A stretch of 64,000 nt of DNA, taken from contig JAHLEZ010000002.1 of the NCBI GenBank assembly GCA_020726505.1, positions 3,968,001-4,032,000 on the forward strand, in the 5' to 3' direction. The notes beneath the pieces were generated by a model, which saw only the letters and a list, made by a program, of their open reading frames with translations, did not search any database and was not told the origin of the DNA. The position numbers and the translations under genes were made by a program. This DNA is from Leptodontidium sp. MPI-SDFR-AT-0119 (Eukaryota > Ascomycota > Leotiomycetes > Helotiales > Leptodontidiaceae). Positions 1 to 11,930 of this stretch are shown here, in pieces. The first letter of the stretch is position 1. Every line of letters starts with the position of its first letter.

Positions 1-758
1 TTTGATCAGTAAGAATATTATGTCTCTTGGGGCGAAGAACCTACAATCATCCATCCCCGAAGCACCAAACTTCTCAGTCATAGCAGACTCCACAATTCCA
101 GGATGCACCGACACAACTCTCAACTCGGGATGTTCAACTTGCAAGCACTCGTGGAGTCTCCCGCTTGCCATCTTCGATATGATATAACTGCTTCTGCTTA
201 TCCCCGGCAAAGCAGGTTGCAAATGAGCCAGTGCGGCGTTCAGACTCAGTACAGCTGCATTCGGCTTTGCATGGCGAAGGAAGGCTTGAATGGTATTGAA
301 GCTTCCTTTGACATTGACCTCGAATGATCTCCACCAGTCCTCTTCATCTGCAGAGCTCAAGTCTCCTCTCGAGAAGTATCCCGTGTTTGATACCAAGGCA
401 TCGGTCTCGCCTAAGGTCTCGGCAAATTGACGAAAAACGGCCTCCAGGGACTTCTTTTCCGTGACGTCTGCTACTGAGTGCACCACTTTCGTCGTGCTAG
501 ACACTGATGAGATGGTCTTTGAGCTGGACTTGAGTTGCTCCTCTCGTCTGCTGATCAGGCCAATGCCTGCAGCGCCTCGTCTGCAAAGCATTTGGCGATA
601 GCAGCTCCAATGCCAGTTCCGCCTCCAGTCACGGTGACTACCTTTCCACGAGCTGAGTTTTCAGCCCGTCTTGGGGAAATTGTTGGATAGGGTTTGTTGT
701 GCCAGCGTTTGGTGAAGACTGGGAACCTGTCAGGCGTTGAGAAATCCGACGAAGACAT
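1..758 (-). pseudogene. Short-chain dehydrogenase/reductase, frame-broken and cut by window edge
   Basis: NAD(P)-dependent oxidoreductase of the SDR superfamily; substrate unknown. Translation from the ATG at 758 gives a leader and then the cofactor motif TGGGTGIG, followed by the helix AAIAKCFADE. The frame stops about 15 codons after the motif. Dropping back one base near 573-577 restores an open frame to position 1, with SNTG (in place of the usual NNAG), the active-site pattern Y-I-I-S-K and a typical VHPG segment. The break is therefore a net one-base loss in a G-rich codon run and no plausible intron spans it. The C-terminus lies outside the window. Family assignment is secure from the motifs. 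Whether this is a true pseudogene or an assembly indel cannot be told from sequence alone. Confidence 0.8.
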
Positions 759-2035
759 CTTTGGGAACGAACTTGACTATGTGTTAGAGAGGAGTTTCTT
801 CTGAAGATTCTGGGGGTGTTTGGGGAAATTCATTCTGAAGCATGTACGCAAGATCTTACCCTTACGTCATTAAACACTCTTCGGAGGATCAGAAGCCACC
901 CATACCCCGTTGATGACGATGAGCGAGTGGATCGGGCCAAATCTGTCTCCGGCGAAGCAAGAACAAACCTTCGATTCTTCACTAAAACCATGGATCAGAA
1001 CATGCCCAGAGTCTCAAAGTCATTTCAGAACATTTACTTGAAAGAACGCAAGTGTGAGTGATCCTCGGTTTGAATTTTAAAGCGAAGTGTGTAATACAGT
1101 GACTCGCTTTACTGACTATGGATTTGGGCTGCCTCGGGGAAACGACAATGGATATTGTTAGCCCAATACAATAAAGGACTTTCGTATGAAACTAGGCTTT
1201 ATTTTCAAGTTGTAGTAGTCACCTAGTCACCCCACTCCTGACCAGAGGTGGCTACCTGTTGACACACAAAGCAGTCCCGGATAAATTTCCCTCCAGAGGC
1301 AGTTAGAATAAACGCAACATGATATGACAGTTCTCGAAATTACTCAAAACTCCAAAGGGGATTTTCTCTCCAGAACCTCCCCTTCCCAAAAACGAGCTTC
1401 ATGCAATGGAAGCAAGACGAGTCGGTCAGGCTTCCTTTAAGCGAGCCAGCACCATCACGTGCCTGAATTCTTTATTTACTTTCCATTGTGTATCCCATTT
1501 CGTCGCGAAACGAGTCGCGATGATCGCAGAACTATCCAGCATCGGTGGCAATTTCTCCTCGTAGTCGCTCAATTCCCGGGCTCATTATAGCTTGGTAATT
1601 GCCCCTGCGAGGTGTGGTAAACTTGACAGTCCTAGGATGCAAAGGTGAACTCGAAGCGACCTTGAAATCTGATCGTCCTATCGCTACCTCTCTCGTTATC
1701 GCCATCACCGACGAACCTAGCGACAGCGACATAAATTTCCCCGCAATCTTTTCCAGTTTCAAAATCTACCTCAACACCGCACGCCATCGACGTGATCCTC
1801 CATTGCTGGTATTCGATCCGCGTTCATACATCTCCCACGTCGAAGATCTTCCTTCGCGCTCGCGCTCTCTGTCCAGGCCAGTAGACTGGCCTCCTGATAT
1901 CTCGATTTTGGAAACGGTTTGGATTCTGCTTCCTGGACCAGAAACACCAATGTCTCTCGCTGCGTGTTTCGGAACTTGAAAACAGTGCTAATATTCTAAA
2001 TAGCCTCGTCAATCCTACCACCCTAGGTCGCAATC
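759..2035. other. Intergenic region with repeat element, no supported gene
   Basis: This stretch separates the leftward dehydrogenase from the rightward gene at 2036. It contains the terminal-inverted-repeat element at about 929-1135. An open frame at 1599-1979 starts with TTG, has no ATG and resembles no family, so it is more likely 5' leader of the next gene. Confidence 0.5.
929..1135 (-). repeat. MITE-like element, copy C (about 207 bp)
   Basis: The left end reads GGGCCAAATCTGTCTCCGGC and the right end, read on the minus strand, begins GAGGCAGCCCAAAT, giving imperfect terminal inverted repeats. The inner part carries, on the minus strand, a block near 986-1025 matching the other copies (GACTTTGAGACT..TTCTGATCCATGG). 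Copies A (11931-12161) and B (27328-27539) share the ends and this block. No coding capacity is visible, as expected of a non-autonomous DNA transposon. Boundaries are by eye and no clear target-site duplication was found. Confidence 0.6.
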
Positions 2036-3329
2036 ATGTCCCTACCCCAGCTTTCCACAGCCCTGAAGAGGCAACCCTCCCTCGAAAAGTTAAGCCAGCC
2101 AAATCGACCCTATACTCACTTCATTTACGACTTCCCGGTACAATTCAAGAAGCAGTTTCCTACCGCCGCCCCAATGGGCGTAGGCCTCATTGCTACATGG
2201 GAGTTTCACGTCAATCAGAAAGGTAGAGGCCTCATATCTCTCTCTAGATGTATGCTGATAATCTATAGGCAGAGCGAATATCCGACCGGCTTTCGAGACC
2301 AAGCTGGCTGGCTATCAGCCCTTCAAGCCAGAGTATCTACTACCAGTGCCCGGACTCAAGAGAAAGGTTTTCGATGGCAGCCAACCCAGACCAGTTTATG
2401 GCATTATCTTCAACGTCAGCAAGCAAGACGATGAGATTATCGAACGAGGATACTTGCAGCAAAAGCAAAGCCGCCCACGAATTTGGTTTCGTGCATGGAT
2501 TTCCAAGACCGGTGAATTCACCAAGGAGAGCCCTGTTGTGCCAGTAAGCATGTTTGCAGACCTGCGACACACGTGCAATTACTACTCTCCGGGAACTCTC
2601 ATGTCGGCAGTTGAGCTACAACGGTGGAAGGAAACATTAGCTGTGTTCGGGCGTTACGGAGTCCCTGAATGGTACCGGAAGTTTGTGGGAGCAGAAGTAC
2701 AAGGTCAAAGGGCGAGCAAGATATCTCCTATCTTCATCGAGCCTACAGCGTACCCTCACCATGTCCCCCGAACGCAAATCCCCAAGCCTAGAGGAGCAAA
2801 ACTTGAGAAAGAGCCTCTCGCACCTACAGTTGTAGCACTTCAGAAGAAGTACCACAAGAAGCATGGTAAATTGGCGCCTCCTTGTCCAGGGAATAGCATC
2901 CAAGCCAGAGTCTTCGAGGAGTACCACGACGAGCTTATGCGGGGCCAAGTCGATATTGACATTGAGCACTCGGCGCATCTCAAAGGAACGGTGAACTACT
3001 GGGATCGGATTTCAGACAGATGCGATGACGGACTCGATGTCTTCGATGCACTCAGAGCAAGCCGTGGTCAGCGGCCATGGAAGCATCCAAACATAGTTGA
3101 TGGGCCGATTGAGGGTGTGGACGAAATCCAGGCGGCTGTACAAGTGACTCTACAACAGCCGGCTTCAAATGTTGTCAGTAGGAAGCCTTCCACTACCGTC
3201 AAGCGGAAGGAGCCTCCCCAGAACACGCAAGTTCCTTGCCCTAATGGACCTCCACCAGCGAAGAAGCAGAAAGTCCAGCAACCAAAGGCAGCAGCAGCTG
3301 TCCCGAGGAATCCTCAGAACATGCAATAG
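2036..3329 (+). CDS. Hypothetical protein with Lys-rich tail, two exons
   Basis: Two exons, 2036-2222 and 2269-3329, joined over a 46-nt intron (GTAGAG..CTATAG), give 415 residues. The ATG at 2036 is the first in frame. The first 240 residues are compact and rich in aromatics (for example RIWFRAWISKTGEF and RYGVPEWYRKFVG), suggesting a folded domain. The last 60 residues are disordered, Pro/Lys-rich and contain PPAKKQKVQQPK, a plausible nuclear localisation signal. I do not recognise the family, and no catalytic motif, signal peptide or membrane segment is visible. A nuclear protein is an inference from the basic tail. The intron is supported because it removes a frame break and keeps codon phase. 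Confidence 0.75.
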
Positions 3330-4049
3330 GTCGTCGTATGGAAGAGGAGATTCACAGAGAAAAATTTCCTTCGAACGGTTATATGGCTTCTGGGATTTGT
3401 TGAGGGAAGGGATGTGATGAGGGAATATATTCGATGCATTCGTAGACTGTATCAATGAGATACCGGCACCGATGGTATATGTCACATTTCTCTTCTCGCT
3501 TGGCGTGACTCAAATATGTACTGCATACCTATACTATTACGTAAGTTTGTCCAGCTTTTTTAAATAATGTGTTGCTGTCTGTGACTTTATCACTACCTTC
3601 AACAACCCGGTAATGGCAGAGGTCGTGTTTCCATCTCCTAGGTGTTCTTTCATTGTGTACTTTAGGATCCCAAAGTCTAAACCTACACCATAACATCAAC
3701 AGATGTTGTGTACCCTGCGTAGTTCCTTGGTAAGGGTGCTTTAGACAATGCAACATTATCACGCATGCATGCTTTCAAATCTGGCACGGAGGCGAACAGC
3801 CCGTTCCATGAACTACCAATGATATTCTCCACAAACGTCACTTATAGCATATCAGATTTTCATATATATCATTAGGAAAAGTAGATAACCATATCAATCT
3901 AAACATTTCCTTGACCCTAGGGCATAAATTGATGGCCCTAGGGTCAGGCTTCCCACTATTATAGCAGGGTATTTAACCAATCTTTCCATATCCTCTTTGA
4001 AAGTCTACGGACAATAAAGTTACATAAAAAATCAGAACAAGCATTCACA
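3330..4049. other. Intergenic: 3' flank and promoter region
   Basis: About 720 bases with no supported ORF. The proximal part holds the perfect palindrome at 3912-3946 and an AT-rich TATA-like stretch near 3968-3976, consistent with a promoter for the epimerase-like gene at 4050. Confidence 0.5.
3912..3946. promoter_or_regulatory. Perfect 12-bp inverted repeat, candidate operator
   Basis: TGACCCTAGGGC at 3912-3923 is mirrored exactly by GCCCTAGGGTCA at 3935-3946 with an 11-base AT-rich spacer. Each arm contains the 8-bp palindrome CCCTAGGG. It lies about 100 bp upstream of the ATG at 4050 and just before a TATA-like stretch, where a dimeric transcription-factor site would sit. The function is inferred from position and symmetry only. 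Confidence 0.5.
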
Positions 4050-5232
4050 ATGGCATCACGTCAAGTCCCAAAGACTATTCTCGTAACAGGGGCCAATAGC
4101 TACAGTAAGTTCTTCGTCCTGTATTTTCATTCCGTTTCAAGTCTTTCAGGATAATTCAGGAGTCCGTTCTTCCTCAAAAATATCCTTTCTTAAACTTAGC
4201 ACTTTTGCTTCTTCTGGAAATATCAGTACTAACTCTGAAACCTCCATAGTCGGTCATGAAATTGCTCTCGCCTTTGTCCGAGCAGGCTACAAAACCTACG
4301 GCCTCGTCCGCAACCCCTCATTCATATCCACCCTCGCCTCGGAAGAGATAATCCCTCTCCTCGGCTCCCCAGTCTCCCCAGATTTCCTTCCCTCCTTCGA
4401 GGAAAAGGTATAGTCTTCGATGTACTCGTCTCAGCCACCGAGCAAATCTTCGATTACTTCCCACACTACAACGAGGTCGTCTCCCTCCTCCACACCCTCG
4501 CCAAATCCACCCTCGAGAAGAAAGGCACGAAACCACTCCTCTTCACCAGCGGCTGTAAAGACTACGGCATCTCGCCACACCTCGCCACATCCCCGGATCT
4601 AGCTCCACATACAGAGGACTCACCTCTCGACCCCCCTCCGTTCGCTATCGATCGCGCGAACGGCACAAAGAAGATCTTTGAGAATGCAGATGTATTCGAT
4701 GTTGTTGTGCTGAGACCGACGAATGTGTATGGTGGCAATTCGAACTATTATGGTTTGTTCTTTGTGGCGGAGGAAGAGGGGAGGGAGAACGGCGTGTGGG
4801 AGGTTGATGAGGAGCCTAGGACGGTGTTGCATGCAATGCATGTGGATGATTGTGGAGAGGCGTATGTGGCGCTTGCTGAATGTGGTGATAGGAGGGGTGT
4901 TAGTGGGCAGTGTTTAATATCTCTGCTGGTGCGTACGAAACGCTTGATGATATTCTGCAGGAGCTGGGTAAGGAGTATGGGATTGAGGGTGGTGTGACGT
5001 ATGTCGAAGGAGAGGAAGGGAGGAAGGGACCGGGTGAGAATAGGGACCGCATGTTGATGAGGTTCACCAGTAGGTTAGGAGCGAGAAGTTGAGAAAGCAG
5101 ACGGGGTGGGTGGATAGGAGGTTATTGTTTACTCAGGGGGTGCATCAATACCGGATTGCTTTCGATGAGGCGAGGAAAAAGGGTTTGGGTGTTTTGCAGG
5201 GAGTGGCAAAGCGGCCAGAAGGGGATGTATGA
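4050..5232 (+). pseudogene. NAD-dependent epimerase/dehydratase-like gene with three frame breaks
   Basis: Extended SDR (NAD-binding epimerase/dehydratase type). Exon 1 is 4050-4104 and a 145-nt intron with branch site ACTAAC leads to exon 2 at 4250. The N-terminus carries the Rossmann motif TGANSYIG. The frame hits TAG at 4411, continues one base out of register (VFDVLVSAT, then a Y-G-I segment and RPTNVYGG), breaks again near 4914 and a third time near 5069-5085, and ends at TGA 5232 with a recognisable C-terminus (QTGWVDRRLLFTQGVHQYR). Each break is a net loss of one base and none can be spliced away. Three breaks in one gene favour a real pseudogene, but assembly error is possible. The substrate is unknown. 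Confidence 0.8.
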
Positions 5233-5675
5233 GGAGCATAAGTAGATAGGAGATGAAGTCTTTGGTAATATATGCTGTCCCGAGGGAAAGGCCAAAGGGA
5301 CGGAACTTCTGTGAAAGTGGCGGTAGCGTTTTGAGACATCTACAATGGGGAAACAAACAGCTGGGTGGGAGACGGTGGTTGAGAGGTTGGAAGAAAACGG
5401 CGCTCTTAACAGAAAGCTAGAGGTATCTCAGAATCCGAATCACTTGCAGGCTATGTAGCTTCGCACGCCCTCATGCACGGTACACAATCAGCTTTGTGTG
5501 ACTGCACTGCCCGCTGGATTCCTATCACCTATCGACTGAAAGGTCTCTGAGAAAACACTTAACTTCATTAGGTTCGATGATATCTTGGCAAGATATCCAA
5601 ACATTCCCTCGTATTTTCTATGTTACAATATATTGTACTTGCCATTATTTATCACCCAGTTCTGGCCCTGGAGAC
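5233..5675. other. Convergent intergenic spacer
   Basis: About 440 bases between two converging genes. I see no ORF, repeat or RNA gene in it; it presumably holds both 3' untranslated regions. Confidence 0.5.
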
Positions 5676-7441
5676 CTAGACTCCCTCGATAAGGTCACTT
5701 TCATATTCTTCTGATACGTCCAACGTGGTGTTGTCCTTTTTCTCTTCAAAATAAGAGAACGTGAAAACACCAATACTGCTAATGAATGTGATACCTGCAA
5801 GGCAGTAGAAAGGCAGACCAATCCATGGGCCTTTCCATTTTAGGCCCCAAGTATACAATGCTCCAAGTAGAGGGCCAGCAATCAAGGAAGAAGTAGTCTC
5901 CACCACAGAAACAGCGGCATATAAACGTCCAATGTGTTGTTGATCAACCAAGGTGGTGATCACAGACCGAGTCAGAGCCACAAACCCAGTTCCCAAGGTC
6001 CAGACTATTATACCTAAAATGGTAAGCCCTATGGTAGGACTGGCTGCAATGAATAGAGCACCAGCAACTAAAATTATGACGGAGACTCGAGCAAGGAGGA
6101 GATCCTTTGCTCTTGAGGAGAGGTGGAAGTATTTGACGAGTATGTGCGAGAAGACTGGGATGATGATGAGAAGGAGGATGATGTTGACGAAGGCGCGGAG
6201 GCTGAGCAGGAAACCTGCTTCGCTTAATTTCCAATTGAAGCGTCGGGATATGTAGCGGAGGAGCAGATTGATCGATATAAGTCCGAATGGCGGGCTTACG
6301 AAGGCAAGGAGGAGGAGCAGAATGGGTAGTGAATGCAGCACCGCCATGGAGCTCCAAAGCTCTTTCAGTGTATTCACAGCTTGCGACTTGACTGCTGTAA
6401 AGAATGTAGAGTCGTCAATCTTGGCATTCGAAACAATCTGCTCTGATGATGAGTCGGCGGTCAACTCAGCAGAGGCTGTACTTTGAGGTCGCAGGTGTAG
6501 AGTCTCCGGAACAAAAAGTATCATAGCAGTGCCGAAGAGTATGATGAAGGGCCCCATTAAGAAAGGGAGCCATGGTGACTTGGCCATCAGTGTTGAGGCA
6601 ATAGACGGACCGATGAGTTCTGCGAGGAGACCAGCACATGTTCCGAGGAGGAAGATATTGGACCTGTGAGGTGTTCGTAAGAGTTATCGTGAGATTCTTA
6701 ACAAAGACATACCTGTTTTCCTCTGTAGTTATGTCACTTATTGTGGCATAGAATACCATCAAAGTTACAGCATCTCCACCGCCAATGAACGTGAATATAA
6801 CATCAGCCCATATGGCTCGTAAAGGTATGGTTTTCCAGAACCACATCACTGTGATGTCCCAGCACGCATTGAGCAAGAGACCAATAAGGGACAAGATAAT
6901 GACAGGTTTGCGGCCGATCCTATGGCAAGTCAATTGACTTGTAAAAGGTAAGGGGATGAGAAGGTTGCTTACCTATCAGCCAACAACCCATAAGGGATGA
7001 TTGTCACTAGTGCTTTTCACAACATTAGCCATCGATTTATCCTACCACCTATCCCCTGCCAAACCTACAAGGTATCGCCTCCAGCACTGGTATAATCGAA
7101 AATATAACATTCAATTCCTTCTGTACCTCGTCTCCCTTGCACAAACTCTCGTCAATGTTCTCCCCGAATCCGATATGTCCTGGTCCTTGGATCTTGTCAT
7201 AGTGGTGGTGGCAGATGATATTTTCTGCTAATCGCATCGCTGGCACAGCCATCATAGTTGCCCCGAAGCCCAGTACAAACACGATTGTGAATAGGATGCA
7301 GATTATCACATTGGTAGAGTGTGTATGGTGTATGAACGAGGATGAGGTGGGGGATCGCAAGAGGGGTCCCCTCGAGGGGAGGAGGGCGGAAGTTTCGTTG
7401 CCATTGTCGCCATTGCTATCGCTGTCGCGTTTAGGAGCCAT
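5676..7441 (-). CDS. MFS transporter (SLC46/tetracycline-resistance-like), four exons
   Basis: Major facilitator permease of the plasma or an internal membrane. Exons 7441-7069, 7006-6973, 6919-6713 and 6663-5676 join in phase to give 533 residues, a typical MFS length. A hydrophilic N-tail with a dileucine (SALLPSR) precedes the first membrane helix (CILFTIVFVLGFGATM). MFS signature A, LLADRIGRKP, is split by an intron and falls after helix 2. Residues after helix 4 (SDITTEENR) resemble proton-coupled folate/SLC46-like fungal transporters, but substrate cannot be read from sequence. A charged central loop separates two six-helix halves and the C-tail is acidic. The ATG at 7441 is the only in-frame start before helix 1. 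Confidence 0.88.
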
Positions 7442-8450
7442 GATTGTCGCTTCGTATCATCTGAAGGCCAATGTCTTGCGGAGAGCTGGGCGTTTATATC
7501 CTCCAGAGGTCGCAGTTCCAAGATTCTTTGCGGTTCGCGCTCAAAAGTGGGTTGCCGTCCAATCCATTCGCATGACCTTGATTGAAGCCTTCCGCAGATA
7601 GCAGCACCAGAGAGAAAAGATGAGAGATGAAAGTAAGATAAAGGTAATAGCCTCTGGAACGATAAAGAGATAATTCTGCTTACCTTCTCCTTCTGTCATC
7701 CTTTACGTAGGTAGTTGAAGATACTCGCACTGATTGGGGCCGAGATTTGACCCTGGCCTGGCTTGGCCTTGTTGCCTGACATCTCGAGTCTGCGCCGCGT
7801 CACGGTGCTCGAAAAGCAAAGTTGCCATTATGCAATGAAGACCTGGACCTGCCTATCAGAGGTGCCCTCGAGAATTGTGAATGGTAGAATATTGCAAGTA
7901 AGATGGGTGAGTTAGGTTCCAGAGAATACGAAGGAGATTGGCCGTTCCGTCGTGTGCTTGCCACGGCTTCGATCGCCCACGAACGAATGGCCCTTCTTCG
8001 GCTGAAGTTGTTGTATGGGGATGATACCACAGATCCCTCGAATAGGAATTCTCCCTTCATAAGAGTTGATATTGCTATTAAGCTTCCCAGCCTCGATTTA
8101 CAAAAACTCTAGAAATGCTAATTCACTTTACTAGGCATTCCTCCAAACGAGCCTCTACCATAATCGACACTCCTGTTGACCTTGTCTCCGGGGAAGCAGC
8201 TAGAAGACAAGATGGAGATCTCCTAAAGTTATACTTGCTATCTGCTTGGCTTTTCTTTACCTCTGCGTTTACCATTTCCTCTACTCGTCAGTTCCTTTCA
8301 TAATTTCACACAAGCCCAGGTAAACGACGAGTTATCCAGACTTTATGATTCAAAATTCCAATATGTACATTGCTTTCTGCTCCTATATGTTTTCGAGCCT
8401 TCCTCTTCAACTCTCTCTATTAAGTATAAACTTCCAAGACGAAGACGTGT
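7442..8450. other. Intergenic, no supported gene
   Basis: About 1 kb between the MFS start and the 3' end of the secreted-protein gene. A short stretch near 8185-8205 (TTGTCTCCGGGGAAGC) resembles the end of the repeat family described at 11931, but no second end is visible, so I do not call an element. Confidence 0.4.
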
Positions 8451-9750
8451 CTAGCAAGTCCCGGCGCCATATCCTCCACAGTTCCCACCTCTGAACGATC
8501 CATTGGGGCACCCTCCCACTGCACAAATCGGTCCGTAAGAGGCCGCATAGGTCCCATTGGTGTAGGCATAGGCTGAGCTAACACTCCAGTAGTCACTGCC
8601 TCTGTACTGTCCATAGTTGGTGGCATAGTTGGGAGCCCACTCTTCGGAGTACATGGAGCAGTAGATGCCTTGCGGTTGGTTGTTCTGGCTGAGAACATAG
8701 ACAACAGCCTGGTTGCATACGCTGGGCTTGGCTGGCGCTTTGGGAGGATGGCGCGAGTTGTATGCAGTCTGAGCAGTGCAGGCGGCGGTGCATGCTGCCA
8801 CCCCACCGGCGAAGGTTTGAACTTGGTCGAAAGAGAAGAACTTGTATCCCATATATGTGTTTGTGTTCGTGATTGGGTCGTTGGGGGCGTTGATAGCCCC
8901 TCCAAGCTTCACGGGACCGTTAAATCCGGTTTGAGACGTAGGGGGAGCGTTCTTGTTGTACCCATTCGAGCCAGAAACCACAACGTGGAAGTCATCTTGT
9001 CAGAGTTAGCGAGGTGCTTGAAGTCAAGTGTGGCTGCTTACCTCTGTGTTGCCCGTCGTTTGTTGCTGTTGACTGAGTGACCTGTACACCCCATCTGACA
9101 CACTTGATATTGGTTACGGACGTTGGATTTGGGCAGTTCGTGGCATTGGGGTTGACTGATGGATTCCGTTCGTAGTAGAGATTGAATGCAACGCAACCGG
9201 GATGCTGATCACAATAACTGGCACAGGTAATCGGATCGTACTGGCCCTGTGTTTTCAATCCAAGATACGAAACTGTTTGACTAGAAGCTTCGAGGTTCGA
9301 GAAAGCAAGGCTGTATCCCTGAGGAACGTTTGCATTGGTTGCTGCATTGATAGCATCTGTCTTGAATGGTTGATATGCTAGAAAGGCTTCTGCTGTATCG
9401 TCGGGACTTCATTGTCCTTATTAGAATGGATACATGATGAGCAGACCATTATCTTACCTCGAGATACGAGGGCCGGTTCCAGCGGGCTCTGGTCTGCAGT
9501 CACCATCACGCTTTTGCAGACCTCGCTTCTGCTTACGTTTGGCTTGGGCCACATCAGTTACACTAGCATCCGCTACTTGCACAGCAGATGCCGCTGGGAG
9601 GACAGCAACATCATCAACTGCAACATTAGTAGGTGGGGTGACGATTTCTGGATCTGCGGCAGTGTCGACAAGTTCGAAATAGATTTCTTGAGGACGGGGG
9701 GCTGCGACGGCCAGAGCTGCGAAAGCCGAGATGATGATTGCGGATCGCAT
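8451..9750 (-). CDS. Secreted Cys/Gly-rich protein with dibasic pro-region
   Basis: Predicted extracellular or wall-associated protein of unknown function. Exons 9750-9458, 9406-9042 and 8995-8451 join in phase to give 400 residues. The N-terminus MRSAIIISAFAALAVAAPRP is a clear signal peptide. A Val/Ala-rich pro-region ends in several dibasic sites (KRKQKRGLQKR), as for Kex2-type maturation. The mature part has regularly spaced Cys (CASYCDQHPGCVAFNLYYER, then VAACTAACTAQTAY), reminiscent of PAN/apple-type or related secreted fungal proteins, and a Gly/Cys-rich tail. N-glycosylation sequons are present. I do not know a name for the family. The start is supported by the signal peptide and a TATA box 94 bp upstream. 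Confidence 0.82.
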
Positions 9751-9836
9751 GATAACGATTCAAGTACTGACTTGATTAAATGCTTTAGGTGTATTATATG
9801 TAATGAGCAAGCAGAGTGAGCTGGGGATGATCATTA

Positions 9837-9844
9837 CTTTATAG
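9837..9844 (-). promoter_or_regulatory. TATA box of the secreted-protein gene
   Basis: CTATAAAG on the minus strand lies about 90 bases upstream of the ATG at 9750, the usual position for a fungal TATA element with a short leader. Confidence 0.45.
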
Positions 9845-11930
9845 AGATTGAATGGGCGTGAAGTTTCTCCTTTGCATGTCCTATTTTCGAACAGGGACTT
9901 GGGTTGACCCGCCTCGATGTATCACTGCACACATCCATGGAGAAAGAATACACAAAAGGGTCCAGGCTTCTGTGGACAGATGCCAAAATGTTCCGTTAAG
10001 TATGAAGAGAATCCCACTTGGGGTAGAGCTGTAAGTTGTGGCTGCTCTCCAGCCCAGAAGATCTAGGTCAGCTGAAGCTATCCCTGTCAGGCCCACGAGG
10101 AGCATGCCGAAGTGTCAAAATATATCTCACGGAAAGGGGGTTGACTACATTAGACTGGTGAGTTGAGTGGGTGTTGAATGTACAGGGCATGCACAATAAT
10201 AAGTTAGGACATTTCAGCCTTCTAACTCGCTTAGCTAAGGGTAAAGATTAAAGCAAGATGAGAAGTTTACCTGACCAAGATACAAAAAGTACACTGGAGA
10301 AACAATAAATGAATTTGATTTAATGTTCTATTATTGTCCTAGACAATGCGATCAGTACAGCTGCGAAAATGTCCAGAACATGGCTTCCCGTCCACGTTGC
10401 ACCGATCACCACCTGGCACAACGACTGGCTCCACTCCCGATGCAGGCACCAGACACTAGACTCGGCGACTTAACGCCACACGGCAGCTACAGTCCCAATG
10501 CTTCCGAAAGGGGTAAGATTCAGAGCCACCGGAAAATGGACCGAGTGGAATCAGACGTCCATTCTCGTGGGCTGTGGGTTGAGAGAAGCAGTTTTCCGAT
10601 CCTCGATTGTGAAGAAGGAAATTTGCACTCTGGCTGCGTGCTTCCAGACCGCACATGCTCGTATTGTGACCTCTGAGCTGTGAGTAAATTCTTGTCTCTA
10701 TTGATCTGTTGGTCATTGGGGAAACTCTAGCATTGGTTTTCGCTCTCATTGAAACACCCTCCAACCTTCCGACTCCGCTTATGAGCAGACAGCAAGTGAC
10801 AGCGGCAGGGTCAGCCATGATCCGAACCTTCTTTTAAAAAAGGCTCAGGGTGTTTATACTGTAGTACTGGCCCCCCCGAGTCCTCAAAGCCACAGCCTTG
10901 TATCACCATCAATTTCCCCATAGTCAGGTCGCAACCCGCAATGCCTTTTGTACGACCGAGCGATGTTTGAAACCATCGAGCTGCTGATTGATCTACTGCT
11001 TTCCCTGATCCAAAAATCTGAATTTTGAAAACTTGCAGGACAAAGAGCAAGTGTTTTGAATTGGCACTCGATCTATTGTCGATTGAAGCTATGCTCGCTA
11101 CCGTCAAAACATGCAAGTGGTTGATTGCCCTGCATATAATTCAGCTTCCCCCTCAACTTCTGAAGACTGATTTACCATCGCGAATAGGAATAACTTAGGG
11201 TAGACCTCTCGATTCTTCCAATCGAATTTCCAAATATTATCTTAGCTCTCCTCTTGTTATCTAGTAGCGAGTTTGTTACTGACAGGTAACAAGTCTCGCA
11301 GCCCAGCACAATCCTTTATCAATATTCTAGATTCAAAGTCAAGACATGATTAATCTCGACCTCTTACTGTTCCCAGCCTCAGGTTGTAGTAGTTAGGCGC
11401 AAGCAATTTCAATACACAAGTTTCGAAAAGTGAACCGAGTATACTAAGGTTTTCCTAGTCGCCAATTCGGAAACCCCCGGACTTCACTTAAGAGTTTATA
11501 TTTATAGTATGATTGGTTGTGGTCGACACTTTAAGGTTCTGGAAGTTCCGATGTAGTTCTAAGTTCCTAGTCGAGTAGGAAATTACTTCTTCATTTCGTA
11601 AATTCCTCTTGTACTCTTATTGATGTCCATGTCGCTTGTTTAGTTGGTGACTTTGAGGCAAGTGCCCGACTTCCACCACATATGCTAGCATAGTGGTCAA
11701 GATCCCAAAGTGATAAACGATTGCTTTTTCTTTTTCTTAGTAATTTGAACTTTTAAGATCTTCATTATCAGATATAACATACTTACTTGAGCAAGTGAGA
11801 GATCCTGTGTCGACTTACTTTTTGCGACTAATTTAAAGATGAAGCTTAGATATTAATATATCAAGGTCGAATCATCAAGTAAAGTGGATTCGTTATAAAC
11901 CTGCAGGGAAAATCCGGGAGGCCATCAAGC

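Noticed and set aside
1599..1979. 126-codon plus-strand open frame upstream of the gene at 2036
   Set aside because: It begins with TTG, has no ATG, no family features, and sits where the 5' leader of the next gene should be.
8185..8205. TTGTCTCCGGGGAAGC resembling the repeat-family terminus
   Set aside because: No partner terminus or internal block nearby; 14-16 bases may match by chance.
10323..10676. Plus-strand ATG frame of 117 codons
   Set aside because: Overlaps an equally long minus-strand frame, is low in hydrophobic periodicity and has no recognisable motif.
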